NCBI GenBank assembly: GCA_963966185.1
Contig: CAWZYM010000409.1
Span: 616,001 to 680,000 of the forward strand
Direction of reading: 5' to 3'
DNA from: Rhabditoides inermis
Lineage: Eukaryota > Nematoda > Chromadorea > Rhabditida > Rhabditidae
Length of the DNA: 64,000 nt
Shown here: piece by piece, positions 42,188 to 55,632 of the stretch
Layout of the letters: each line of letters opens with the position of its first letter
Numbering within the stretch: position 1 is the stretch's first letter
The notes under the pieces: generated by a model
Seen by the model: the letters and a program-made list of their open reading frames with translations, nothing else
Told to the model about the DNA's origin: nothing
The model's database searches: none
Position numbers and translations under genes: made by a program

Positions 42188-43021
42188 TCTCCCCCCTAAA
42201 ATTTCCTATGGAGTCTGTCGGTATGTCAGTCGAGGTACAGCTCTTACGGAACGACACTCACAGATGCCCTTTCAGAGTTAAGGTTCTATGGTTCCTGGGA
42301 TGTCAGCGTAAATCAGACATCTCATTTGCATAACTCATTATCTGGGTTCACTAACAACTCTGGACTTAAAATCTGAAATTTGTGACACTTCTATATAAAC
42401 TCTTTCAGTTTTCGACCTAGAGAACCTAGAGACTTCATACTTGGTACAAGTAACAAATGAACAAGTTCAATTTTTTTTGGAAAATAACAACAGTAAACAA
42501 GTAAACAAATAAGTAAACAACTCCGAATCTCATTTCTAAGGTCTCTAACGTATACTAGACCAAGTACTGAGTTCATATTTATTGTTTACAAGTGCAGTAA
42601 ACAAGTAAACAAGTCTATAAACAACTCAAAATTGTGTCTTAAAGGTTTCTAACATGTAGTACACAAAGTACTGAGTTCGAGTGTATTTGAGATGTAAACT
42701 TATAATAGCGGAGAGGCGAGCGCGCCTCTACAATTTACTATGGAGTTTGTCCAGTCTCGGAACTCATTACTCAGCAGAGTCTCAGGGCTCTCCTTTTGGG
42801 CTCAAGCATCGTTGGGGTCTGGCACGCGATCGTTTCTTTGACACCTCATTTGCATATTCCATATTTGGTAAAAATTTAGCACCCCTGTAACTTTTAACTG
42901 AACGAGATTGAAACGAGATTGAGAGCTGGATTTTGTAATTTTATAATCAGTATACTCATATCATCTACTATGCATATTTTCAAAATTTTAACTAAGTTTT
43001 GAATTTTTGAAGTTTCGCCTC

Positions 43022-43255
43022 TCTCCCCCCTTAAAATTTCCTATGGCGTTTGTTTGTTGTCCGCTCACGTACAGAGTTTCTGATTAGAGATCTCGAGCTA
43101 ACCTTCTAGACTTAAGCTTTGGTGGTCGTCTATGAGACCCCCCTTAAAATTTCCTATGGCGTTTGTTTGTTGTCCGCTCACGTACAGAGTTTCTGATTAG
43201 AGATCTCGAGCTAACCTTCTAGACTTAAGCTTTGGTGGTCTATGAGACGGCACAC
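43022..43255 (+). repeat. Tandem duplication of a Helitron-like 5' end, about 115-bp unit
   Basis: CCCCCCTTAAAATTTCCTA... up to AGCTTTGGTGGTC appears twice in a row, the second copy beginning at about 43137. Confidence 0.85.
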
Positions 43256-43974
43256 CTAACTTTGCATCTCATTTGCATAACTCCTTATATGGGTTCACTA
43301 ACAACTCTGGACTTAAATCTGAAATTTGTGACACTTCTATATGAACTCTGTCAGTTTTCGACCTAGAGACTTGATACTTGGTACAGGTAACAAGTAAGCA
43401 AGTTCAAATTTTTTGGTAAACAACAACAGTAAACAAGTAAACAATTTGGTAAAAAAACTCCAAATCTCATTTTAAAGGTATCTATCGTGTATTAGACCAA
43501 GTACTGAGTTCATATGTGTTGTTTACAAGTGAAGTAAACAAGTTTGTAAACTATTCAGAAATGAGTTTTAAAGGTCTCTAACATGTAGTACACAAAGTAC
43601 TCAGTTCGATTTCATTGTTTATTTGACATGTAAACAAGTAAACAAAAAAGTAAACAACTCCATATCTTATTTCAAAGGTATATAACGTGTACTAGACCAA
43701 GTACTGAGTTCATATTTGTTGTTTACAAGTGAAGTAAACAAGTAAACAAGTGTGTAAACAACTCAGAAATGTGTTTTTAAAGTCTCTAACATGGAGTACA
43801 CAAAGTACAAAGTTTTATTTTGTTGTTTGTTTCTGATGTAAACAAGTAAACAAAAAATAAACAAGTACAAATATTATTTAATAGGTATCTAACGTGTACT
43901 AGACCGGGTATTGAGTTTAAAGTTGTTGTTTAAAATTATGTTATGAGTATATATTTGAAGGTGATACAGCGGAA

Positions 43975-44086
43975 AGGCGAGCGCGCCGAAGGCGCGCGAG
44001 CCTTGGAGCGAACGCGGCGCGAAGTGCCGCCACTAGCGGCCGGAGGCGAGCGAAGCGAGCCTCCGGCCCCGCCCTCCGGCCGCTAG
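43975..44086 (+). other. Variant hairpin 3' terminus
   Basis: First hairpin intact, second altered (GCGGCGCGAAGTGCCGC), third stem enlarged by an extra CCCCGCCCTCCGG before GCCGCTAG. It is followed by TCGCCTCTCTCCCCCCC. Confidence 0.75.
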
Positions 44087-45189
44087 TCGCCTCTCTCCCC
44101 CCCTAAAATTTCCTATGTCGCCTCTCTCCCCCCCTAAAATGTCAGATGGCGTTTGTCTGTCCAGACTCGTAACTCATTACTCTTTTAACGAATCAGCATA
44201 CCACTTTGGGGTTAAGGTTTGGTACCACCTGAGACGCGATCGTTACTCTGACAGCTCATTTGCATATCTCCTTATATGGGTTCCACGAGAGGGACTTTGG
44301 ACTTTGACTCGAAAACAGACTTTTCACAATAACTCGATAACGAATTGAGGTAGACAGTTCATATTCACACCATACACCAACCTAACTAAGACAAAAGTTT
44401 TAGTGAACATATTATGTAAACAAGTAAACAAGTAAACATTTTATGTAAACAATCTCGGAAACCTTAATAACTTTGTTAGTTTTCAAGGTAGACATTTCAT
44501 ACTCATACTATAACACAAGTCCACAAGCACATTTATGATAGTAAACAACTCATGTCAACAAGTAAACAAAGAAGTAAACAACACCAACTTTCATTTCACA
44601 GGTATCTAACGTGTACTAGACCATGTACTGAGTTCCAATTTGTTGTTTACATAAAAAGTAAACAAGTAAACAAAAAGTAAACAACACCAAATCTCAATTT
44701 AAAGGTGTCTATTGTGTACTTGACAAAGTACTGAGTTCGTATTTGTTGTTCACAAGTGAAGTAAACAAGTAAACAAATGTGTAAACAACTCACAAATGAG
44801 TTTTAAACATCTCTAACATGTAGTACACAAAGTACTGAGTTCGATTTGATTGTTTATTTGACCTGTGAACAAGTAAACAAAAAAGTAAACAACTACAAAT
44901 CTCATTTCAAAGGTATCTAACGTGTACTAGACCAAGTACTGAGTTCGATTTTATTGTTTGTTTGACATATAAACAAGTAAACAAAAAGTAAAGTGCAGTA
45001 AACAAGTAAACAAATTTGTAAACAACTCAGAAAGGTGTTTCAAAAGGTCTCTGAATCTCATTTCAAAGGAATTTAACGTGTACAAGAGCAAGTACTGAGT
45101 TCATAGTTGTTGTTTACAAGTAAAATAAACAAGTAAACAAGTTTGTAAACAACTCAGAAAACGGATGGAGACGGAGGGAGACGGAGGGA
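44087..45189 (+). mobile_element. Second-family Helitron-like copy dominated by GTAAACA repeats
   Basis: Opens with two short 5'-end-like pieces (at 44087 and about 44117, each CCCCCCTAAAAT), then about 900 bp in which runs of GTAAACAAGTAAACAA alternate with TCTAACGTGTACTAGACC-type segments at a loose period of 110-140 bp. No gene is visible. Confidence 0.6.
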
Positions 45190-45366
45190 CGCTCACAAAC
45201 AGAGTGAGTAACCGAGTGATATCGATCGACAGCGAACCCCCACTTTCAGAGTAAGTAACCGAGTGATATCGATCGATTGTCGATTAGCTACAGGTCATCC
45301 CGCCATCCTGTCTCAGCCGGTGCGAGTGTATGAACGCATTTCTCCTTGGAGTGAGACGAGAGAGAG

Positions 45367-45410
<44 letters not shown>

Positions 45411-45600
45411 AGATACAGAGAGGGGAGGGAGAAGGAGAGCTGCTACAGCTCAATCATCGACTCGAAGAGACGCTCACATTCAGAGTAAGTAACTGAGTGA
45501 TATCGATCGATTGTCGATTAGCTACAGGTCATCCCGCCATCCTGTCTCAGCCGGTGCGAGTGTATGAACGCATTTCTCCTTGGAGTGAGACGAGAGAGAG

Positions 45601-45653
<53 letters not shown>

Positions 45654-45848
45654 CAGGGAGATACAGAGAGGGGAGGGAGAGGGAGAGCTGCTACAGCTCA
45701 ATCATCGACTCGAAGAGACGCTCACATTCAAAGTAAGTAACTGAGTGATATCGATCGATTGTCGATTAGCTACAGGTCATCCCGCCATCCTGTCTCAGCC
45801 GGTGCGAGTGTATGAACGCATTTCTCCTTGGAGTGAGACGAGAGAGAG

Positions 45849-45900
<52 letters not shown>

Positions 45901-46281
45901 AGATACAGAGAGGGGAGGGAGAAGGAGAGCTGCTACAGCTCAATCATCGACTCGAAGAGACGCTCACATTCAGAGTAAGTAACTGAGTGATATCGATCGA
46001 TGGTCGATAAAGTACCGGTCAGTCTCTTCGAAACACTCCCGAATGCCCCCGAAACACTTCGGAATCGCCTCTCGAATCGCCCTCAGAACACTCCCGAATT
46101 GCCTTCGAAACACTCCCGAATACCCCCGAACACTTCGGAATGCCTTGCTATGCCTTCGAAACACTCCCGAATGGCTTTCGAAGAGACTGACCGCACCATT
46201 AGCTACAGGTCATCCCGCCATCCTGTCTCAGCCGGTGCGAGTGTATGAACGCATTTCTCCTTGGAGTGAGACGAGAGAGAG

Positions 46282-46322
<41 letters not shown>

Positions 46323-46517
46323 CAGGGAGAGACAGAGAGGGGAGGGAGAGGGAGAGCTGCTACAGCTCAATCATCGACTCGAAGAGACGCTCACATTCAG
46401 AGTAAGTAACTGAGTGATATCGATCGATGGTCGATTAGCTACAGGTCATCCCGCCATCCTGTCTCAGCCGGTGCGAGTGTATGAACGCATTTCTCCTTGG
46501 AGTGAGACGAGAGAGAG

Positions 46518-46564
<47 letters not shown>

Positions 46565-46867
46565 CAGGGAGATACAGAGAGGGGAGGGAGAGGGAGAGCT
46601 GCTACAGCTCAATCATCGACTCGAAGAGACGCTCACATTCAAAGTAAGTAACTGAGTGATATCGATTGATTGTCGATTAGCTACAGGTCATCCCGCCGAA
46701 GGAGAGCTGCTACAGCTCAATCAGCGACTCGAAGATACGCTCACTTTCAGAGTGAGTAACCGAGTGATATCGATCGATTGTCGATTAGCTACAGGTCATC
46801 CCGCCATCCTGTCTCAGCCGGTGCGAGTGTATGAACGCATTTCTCCTTGGAGTGAGACGAGAGAGAG

Positions 46868-46912
<45 letters not shown>

Positions 46913-47107
46913 CAGGGAGATACAGAGAGGGGAGGGAGAGGGAGAGCTGCTACAGCTCAATCATCGACTCGAAGAGACGCTCACATTCAGAGTAAGTAAC
47001 TGAGTGATATCGATCGATTGTCGATTAGCTACAGGTCATCCCGCCATCCTGTCTCAGCTGGTGCGAGTGTATGAATGCAGTTCCTCTTGGGGTGAGACGA
47101 GAGAGAG

Positions 47108-47160
<53 letters not shown>
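45190..47160 (+). repeat. Satellite derived from a Helitron-gene exon-intron-exon segment
   Basis: About eight units of roughly 234-249 bp (donor-like GTAAGT at 45251, 45485, 45733, 45975, 46402, 46644 and 46992; GTGAGT at 46752 marks a unit deleted to 108 bp). Each unit holds (i) the end of an exon reading HRLEETLTFR, (ii) a 40-50-bp intron with donor and acceptor, (iii) the start of an exon reading HPAILSQPVRVYERISPWS, and (iv) a (GA)n tract. Gene 2 exons 4-5 read QRIKESLTHR and FHPSILSQLERVYGGVFP across the same intron position, so the monomer comes from a third, related Ulp1-like Helitron gene. The frame across the splice is one base short, so it is not coding. Confidence 0.85.
46016..46193. 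mobile_element. 178-bp inverted-repeat insertion in the satellite
   Basis: Bounded by a perfect 18-bp inverted repeat CGGTCAGTCTCTTCGAAA / TTTCGAAGAGACTGACCG. The interior is made of degenerate repeats of TTCGAAACACTCCCGAATGC. It interrupts one satellite unit. I could not identify a clear target duplication or superfamily. Confidence 0.6.
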
Positions 47161-47167
<7 letters not shown>

Positions 47168-47818
47168 GAAACATTACAGTAGTCACTTCACCATTACTAT
47201 ATTACTTTAAACAGATTCTTCCGCGGCACAATTTCACTGACATTCCAATCGTCACGTTCACAAAACGAAAATCTCATAGGATCATTTCATAATCTCGTCA
47301 TTTCATCATTCCGTCGTCTTTTGTGAGGCAAGACGTTCGCGTTCGATTTTAACCGAAACTGTACCAATAGGTTAGGGCGGTTGTTCATATTCAACCCTAA
47401 ACTGATGTTTCACATTTCATTTCCCTTTCACTTCAATCCTCCGCCAATATATCACATCATCAATAAACTTTATTCACTTCCTACTGCTATGTTCAAGTTC
47501 TGAGAAAGTTTTCCGCGCTTTACGATCATTCCAATTTCCTTGTTCCCGCCCAATCATTTCACAACACACGTCAAAAACGCGCGCTTTCTTTTGTCATCAT
47601 TTCAATCATTTACCGTTTCAACAAGTTCTCTTTAATTGAATATATCACGTTCCTAAAATATTTTCAATTTTTCTGCGTTCTTTTTCACTTTAGAATATTC
47701 ATTTGAGCCTTTTAAGCAAGTACATAATCCATTTTCCATCACCTTCACGATCTCCTTGAAACTCAATCACTGCTTTTCGATAGATTTTGTGTTTGTTTCA
47801 TATACATTTCAGCATCAA
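47161..47818 (+). promoter_or_regulatory. Upstream region of gene 2
   Basis: About 650 bp without repeat match or gene-like frame. It ends TACATTTCAGCATCAA immediately before the ATG at 47819, an acceptor-like motif as upstream of gene 1. No macro-domain exons are visible here. Confidence 0.4.
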
Positions 47819-48897
47819 ATGTCAAACCGCAAACACTCGAAAAGAGTTAGAAGGAGCAGCGGACAAGAGCCGCCTCCGTCATCTACAAGTCAGAAAGTAA
47901 CGCCATCTGTGAGTCAATCAATACCCGGTCCCATCAGCTGTTTCTTTCAGAGGACCATTCCCTCGCGCATTGACGAGAAGGAGCTGGATGAGCTCATCCC
48001 CCACGTGCTGGCCCTCGTGCTGGCCCTCTGCGAGAGCGCCACCGGGCAGCAAGTCGTCTATCTACCATCTGATGTGAGCTTTCCATTTTCCCTACGTTAA
48101 ACATGTTCGTTACGGCACTGTCAAAACGAGAGAATTCACTCATAAATACAATTTCTCTTTTTAGTTCAGTACAGATGTGAATCATGCTTAAACATTCAAT
48201 TACATACAGTAAACTAGAACGATCAAAAAAGTTTGCTGTCGTGAAGCGAGTTATCAAAATGAAGATTGATCTGACATTGTGATATGTTTTCAGCACGACT
48301 CGCCCGTGTCTGGGCGCGACAACATTGTGCAGTTGATACGCCACCCCATCACCGGAGTGCTCTCCCTCACCATGTGAGTAGAAAAATAGTATTTCAACTG
48401 TCTCACTATTCCTTTACAGCTACATCACGAGTTTCAAGTACGTGATCATTGTCGACCCCACATACGGTCAACGAATCAAGGAATCTCTCACACACAGAGT
48501 GAGTCGCTGTTCGATATCGATTGAAAATCGATTGATTACAGTTTCATCCCTCTATCCTATCTCAACTGGAGCGAGTGTATGGAGGCGTTTTTCCCCGCGA
48601 AGTGCCCATCGCCGTGGCGGAGACAGTCGATCCCAAGCCGACAACAGATGTGAGTACTCTTCATATTCCCACTTTTATGTGTGACTGCAGACCGGATGTG
48701 CTTCTCTCCGCGCACTTGGAGCTCTCATCGCGTTCGTTCGTGGACAGGACGTGTGCCAGTATGTTATCCGCTACTTGTCATGTTCACATTCTTTTCAGGT
48801 TCACGTACGATATGAGAGTACTCCTGGCACTCTCGCAAGCGATTCTCCGGGAGATGGAAGTGACATGGGAGACGATCGAGGCGTTGCCACTAGGGAG
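47819..48897 (+). CDS. Gene 2 exons 1-7: basic N-terminus and degenerate Ulp1-like domain
   Basis: Exons 47819-47908, 47951-48073, 48294-48373, 48420-48498, 48542-48649, 48691-48758 and 48799-48897. The first exon is Lys/Arg-rich and may act as a nuclear signal. The rest repeats the layout of the following protease: SFKYVIIVDPTYG sits where the active copy has AHFILISYDP, so His is replaced by Lys, while TGCASLRALGALIAFVRG keeps a Cys where the active copy has SCGFRAFGAFIALLRG. Without His the domain should not cleave. A degenerate copy in the same position in gene 1 shows that the duplication is older than the split of the two genes. Confidence 0.65.
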
Positions 48898-49028
48898 GTA
48901 TGATGGTCTACGATTAAGACCTTGTACATAGCATATCTACAGTGATCGTACCGTATCGAGTAACGCGTACCTGTTCGCCTATCTCGACACACACACTCAT
49001 CACTTGAGATCGAGGTAGAGAGATAGGT

Positions 49029-49100
<72 letters not shown>

Positions 49101-49944
49101 ATTTGCAGTGATCCTGCTTCTGTTCGATCGGTCTCCAAATCTCCTTCTCTCTCTCCTCCTGCCCACCTGTCTCCTCCGAACGTATGGGATGCGAGACGAG
49201 GCGAGGAGAGAGGACGACAGCCACTCAGGCAAACGGTATGATTGCACGAGCTGTACTGTAATATGCTGTCGAGCTGTATTGTGGTTCGATTAAAATATTG
49301 AAAGATCGATGAAGTTCGCTATATTCACATATTCGTGTATGTTATGTCACGGCAGATAAACATTATTATTATAAGTAGCAAATAACACTACTCACTAATC
49401 ACTCTCCCTCACGTATTGAAAATATTATGTTTTATATGGATCTAAACATATATTGAAAATATTTTTTTTAAATCATAAGGTTCCATAATTCGTACCATTT
49501 AATGGTTCAGGCAACTACATTTACGAATAATGAGATTGAATGAATTGTTGTAGCCGACGGAGGGACAGATGCTGGATTCCGGCTGGCTCTACGACGCGTG
49601 TCAGTTCCTGCTCGAGCTGCGAGCGACCCACACATTCTTTCAGGGAGCACAGAGGATTGAGGACATTGCTCTCATGGTAAATACTTTCTCTCATCTCTTC
49701 TCATTTCCTCATTATTAAATTTCAGGGTACGGGCGTATCTGTGGACTCTGTACAACTTCCCACTGGAGATTTTCCTGTAGTGCAGATTTTGTTCGAGCAC
49801 GCTCACTTTATTCTAATCAGGTTACATATACTTCATGATCAGTCAGTTCAAATTCAACTAATAGTTACGACCCCGCGACAAGGAGAATCCGATGGCTGGA
49901 CAGCACTGTGGAGGGCAAGGGAGAGAAGGCAGTGGACTGGGCGA

Positions 49945-49995
<51 letters not shown>

Positions 49996-52928
49996 CTCTT
50001 TCTCTCTCTCTTCCTCTCTCTTCCCCCCCCCTCTCTCTCTCTCTCTCTATCTCTCTTTCTCTCTCTCAGATCATTTCAATTTCTCCCTTCAGATCCGCAA
50101 GAAGTACTCGTCGGCGTTCCGCCAAGTGGCCGCCTTCTTCCAGCGCGTCTTTCCCCAGGGAGAGATCATGATCGATGTCGAGACCGATTATGATTGCCAG
50201 AGTGTGAGTTTTATTTAATCGTTACCATTTCTCCTTGATTTCTTAGGACCTTTGGTCATGTGGGTTTCGTGCATTTGGCGCATTCATCGCACTACTGCGT
50301 GGCAAGGATCCAGCAGAGTGAGTCACATCTCATATCACATCATTCGTATTTTCAATGTAATTACATGATTTGTTCAGTTTTGCGTGGGATACGAGCACCC
50401 TTTGTCAGATTCTTACCAACGCAATGCACAGGCGTGGTAGCTGGCAAGACTATGAGACAGCCATTCTCGGAATGTGAGTGTGTTCAATCTAAATCAATCT
50501 TCACATTTTTAGGGAGGGTCGTCGTACTGAGTCTCCAGCCATCTCTCTCGCTCCGCTTCTTCTAACTGTCAATAGTCGCACACAGAACGCCAACGTCAAA
50601 CTCGACAGGTAATTCGGTTACTGTATAAGTTTGTTCATAGTATTTTGTTACATAATGCTGAACCACCATCAGATCTCGGTGTGTGAAGGGTCCATCAAAA
50701 GAGAAAAAGAAGCGTACAGTGGAGAATCGAGTTGAGCCTTCTGGAAAGAAGCCGCCAGAGGCGCTCATTGTGCTACCCACTCGAGAGAAGAAGACGACAC
50801 CCGAGGCGACACTCGAGGCTAAGACAACGGATGGAGACGATACAATCGATACAAACCCAGCTGAGACGTCGTCGCGTAGAAAGAAGCACAAAGGGTCAGT
50901 ATATCAGTTTTTTTTTCCTTTTACTGAACATACTGCTTCAATTTGATTTATTTCAGACGCGAGCTCACACCGAGACAACGCAAGGATCGAGACGCAGAAC
51001 GAAAGCGATTGAGTCGGTCTCTTGGTTAGCTACATTTCCATTTATTCATTTTTTATTTAATAATATTTAGAATCCCCCCCCCCCCCCACAAACATATGAG
51101 CATTCAACCGATTCATTCATCCGATATTCTTCTGAATTTCAGAATCGTCTGTTGAATATGCGGCTCGTCTACAACAGGATGTTGTTCGATCCAGGCATCG
51201 AAGAGAAAAAGGTTGGCTTTCTAAATTTGTTTTAATTTCATTTATTGAACATAAGAGACGTCTTCTCAGTGTTCGGATCGCATACGAATCCAATCACATA
51301 GATCCATTCTTCGTTAATTTCTCTTGGAATTTTCATAAAATAATTTATTACTTCCGCTATAACGCCTTTGTATTAAGAAACATCCGATGCGCACGATGTT
51401 CGCTTGTATGGAGAGATGGCTCGTTCAATCAAAAGAAGACAGTCCAGTCAGTACACTCAGTGATCATTTTTCTACTTTTATCTCAGCATTCACATGTCAC
51501 TGTGACAATTACAAATTCCAGTGTCGTATGATGAAAAAGAAGCGGAAAGAGAGAAAACAGCAAAGCGACGATATGCACTAAAACGTGGTGGGTTGCAGAT
51601 GAGTACATATATGGTTATGTTGTCTTAAAGTTGATTTCAAAAACAAATTCAGCTGGATTTCTGTCTCGCAGCGAGGGTGTGGAGTTGTTGGACGTGGGAG
51701 ACATGGAGGAAGAGTGCGAGCACTGCGGCGCCATGTACCTGCGAGGCGAGTCGACCCGGATCAAGTGCTGTATGAACGGACTGTACAAGCCGGATGACTG
51801 GAAGGAACGACCCACAGAGATCCTGGAGATTCTCAAGGCGCCGTGAGTAGAGTGAGAAAAGAGAGAGAGAGAGAGGGGAGGGAGAGAGAGAGAGGAGGTT
51901 GAGGAGGGAGGGAGAGAGAGGAGGTTGAGGAGGGAGGGAGAGAGAGAGAGGGAGAGAGAGCAAGAGAGAAAGGGAGAGAGAATGCGATTAGAGCTTTGTC
52001 TCCTTATAGGATCGTGCAGCAGAACTCCACTGCGATCAACAAGTGCCTGGCGTTCGCGTCGACCAACAGGAGCGAAGTGATCGTGAAACACGGCGTGCCA
52101 GCGCGGAAGGTGAAAAATATATGCAAACATTGACTTGGAACACAGGTAAATTTAGGAGAAATGAGTGGATATAACGGACGGATAGCCATTTTACCCATTG
52201 TATAATGAATTTCAAGCATGTTATTCCAACTGTGATTCCAGACTCGTGGTATGCCGTCTCACTCGTTGTCGTCTGTTCTTCCGCAGTATCCGAATGGTAA
52301 GAGAATGTTCGGACAGATCTGGTCCGGTACTGGACAGTACCCGGAAGTGACATTCTCCGAGGAACTGCAGCAAAACATTCAGAACCCGGAGGACAGAGAC
52401 AAGCACATGGCCGCAGACATCCGACTCGTGAGTGGAGTGGTAGAAAAAAAGAGAGAGAAAGAGAGGGAGAGGGAGAGAGAGAGGAGGGGGGAGGGGGAGA
52501 GATAAAAGTGCTTGCAGGCAGTTGATGAACTCGCCCGATGCCTCTTCAAGTACAACCCGCTGGCTATGTTGTACAAGCAGGCAGGGAGAGAGGTGCGCAA
52601 TGTGATGAGGGAGAGTCTGCGCAAGCGGTGGCTTGTGATTCACACCGCTTACCGTACGCTCAAGGAAAGGGCCGATCCGACAGTGCACAAAGTGAGTATA
52701 CTCGATAAATTTTCACTTCGGCAATGTACTATTATGATGCCATCTCATAAACTATTTTATTTACCATAAATGATGTATTTGTTTTAGGGCACTTTCAATC
52801 GACTGCGTGACGAGGACACAGTGCTGCTCAGTGAAGTGGACAAGGAGGGACGGCCAGTTGAAGGACCCAAGCTGACTGTCGAGTACATCCACTCAGGGAA
52901 ATCCAAGCCACTTCCGTACTTCAGGTAT

Positions 52929-52978
<50 letters not shown>

Positions 52979-53581
52979 GAGATATGAAGAAGTGAGTAAT
53001 TGTGTTCAGTCCGCTGCTGGAGCCTCTCACTTACCCTCTCATTCACACTATGGCCGACCCCGGATATGACTCCAAGGCCAAGTCCATTTTGCCGCCCAAC
53101 TTCTCCGACAAGCGTATCGGAGTCTCTCCAAGTCAGTTAAACAATGAGAGAGAGAGATAGAGAGAGAGAGTGGAAGAGAGGGAGAGAGAGAGAAAGATCT
53201 ATACAATAAAATGCGTTTTTTTGATGAAAAATACAAATCGTAATAAACGTATGGTAATAATTGCACATCGACTTAGAATATACTTGTAGTTATTAGTTTC
53301 CAATCCCTATCCCTTCATTATTGAATGTTTAGCTGACCACTCGACAGGACCACGCCTCCCGAGAGCAGACCAGTTGCCGCAAGCAGAGCCACTTGAAGAA
53401 GGAGGCGAGCAAGGCGATCAAGGTGGGTGGATTGATTGATTGATTTCTGTTTTTTCTTTCACAGATCCGGTTGACGAGGGAGGGGAGACGATCGAAGGAG
53501 AGGGAGGAGAGGAGACTGCATACATGCACCACGATGTCGGAGGAGAAGGTGAGAGAGAAACATTCACGCATATAGTTCGGA

Positions 53582-53613
<32 letters not shown>

Positions 53614-54670
53614 GAGGGGGGGGGGGGGAGGGGGAGGAAAGAGATACATAAATTCTAAATTCATGCTTATAGGTAAGGCTTCAAGCATGTAGTTTATGTA
53701 TGCTATTTATCATTAAAACATGAATTTGTACTGTAACATAATGTGCCATGAGATGATAAGTGATCTGATATCAGGAGGGAAGAGGGAAAAAAGAAAGAGA
53801 GAGACAAAAAAAAGAAAGAGAGAGAGACATTGACTAACACATCATATGCACATTGATGAGCGGTATACTGTGACATGATATGATAAGTGCTTTGTTATCA
53901 GGATGGAGTAGGAGAGAGAGAGTGACACATTGTTTAACTGCATGCTGTAACATGAGATTACAAATAGACTGTTATTAGGACAGTGAAGGGCACATTTACT
54001 TTTACAAATCACTTCTTCGCATACTGTACTATTCGAGTTTTTTTTCGCATACTGTACTAATCGAGTGTTTTTGAAAACGATTATCATAAAAGCAGAAGAG
54101 GAGGTGGGAAGATGAACGCGCTGAAACTCTGTAGCACTCATTCAGATGACCGCGAGAGTGATGTGGCAGAAGGAGAGACGGAAGTTCGGCAAGGAACAGG
54201 AGCTGAGTGGGCAATGGAAGATGACGAGTTCGATACAGGTATGGAACAATAACATTTCCATCTCTCATTTCCACACTCATTTGTTCTATCGTGAGTTCTC
54301 TTTGTCAGCTCCCGTCAACTGCAACGATCCGGGAGAAGCTACGGTGCGTTCGAGTCGCGCCCCTCGCACCGCTTCCCTCATCACGTATGACCGTGACTTC
54401 TTCGGAGCAGATGAAGTGAGATTCTGTTACAATATCATGTACCTTTATTGATACAGTATCATTATTTAAATATAATTATGTCTTTACCTATTAATAATTC
54501 ATGTTTTCCTTTAATTTACATTAATATATTGTTAGGAAATAGTCGTATTTGCAATTCAAATAATTATGATAACAATAATATATTCAGGAAGAGGAGCATC
54601 CTGCAGTGTCTACTGTCGCTTCATCTCAGCCGGCAAGGAGGATCCGTGTTCATCACCAAGAGAGTGAGTA

Positions 54671-54708
<38 letters not shown>

Positions 54709-55296
54709 TCTCTCCCTCTCTTCCTCTATCTTTATTTCTCTCGCTCATCTCTCCTCTCTCCTCTTTATCTTCTATCTGTCCTCGAATGTCCAATTCGCTT
54801 AGAGCGCACGAGTCGCATGTCGATGCGTGAGTACGCCTGCTTTCTGCTGCGCACCACCGCCAAGCAGATCGAAGAGAAGTTCCACCCAGTATACTCTCAA
54901 TGCGGTCTCGGCCAGCTGTATGTGGAGGACTGGTCGATGAGGATTCTGCGAGCCCGGTGAGCGACGGTTGCAGTGTTTGCATGAACTCATTTTTAATTCG
55001 TTTTATGTACATTACTCTTACAGACACGACTTCCTGAAGAGGAAGAGAGTGGAGAAGAGGAGATGCCCTGCGAGTGAGGTGAGAGACAGATATTATTTTA
55101 ATATTCAAAAACTTGTGCATAAATGACGTATTTTGAGTTAAATGGATTGTTTCTGTTCTAGCTAAGCGAGAAGGTGGAGAAGCTGCGCGTCTCGCATTCG
55201 AGAGAGGACCGGGCGGACATCCACCAGTCCAACACCTTCCTCCGCCACAGAGCCACCGCTGCCAAGATGCACGTCGATCTCGGAGCGATTGTGAGT

Positions 55297-55357
<61 letters not shown>

Positions 55358-55586
55358 AGAGAGGGAGAGATGCGTGAGACACAATATGAGCAACGGAAGA
55401 CACAAGAGAATCTAGAAAACAAGAGGAGCGATAAAAGCGAGATGAAGAGACAGACAACTCGTTTGCAGATGGTGGCCCATGCCGAAGTGAAGGGCTCGCC
55501 CCGCTACATGCGCGCGCAAGCCGAGAAGGCGATGGCAGTGATGAACGAGGTCGGCTCGCCCGACCTCTTTGCTACCTTCACGGGTA

Positions 55587-55632
<46 letters not shown>

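Larger units (their letters stand above)
42188..44086 (+). mobile_element. Second Helitron-like family, partly rearranged copies
   Basis: Starts TCTCCCCCCTAAAATTTCC at 42188; related starts occur at about 42724 (fused to a broken GGCGAGCGCGCC hairpin), 43022 and 43137. Bodies contain CACTTCTATATGAACTCTG and many GTAAACA repeats. The stretch ends in a variant terminus at 43975-44086 with CTAG at 44083-44086. No protein supported. Confidence 0.65.
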
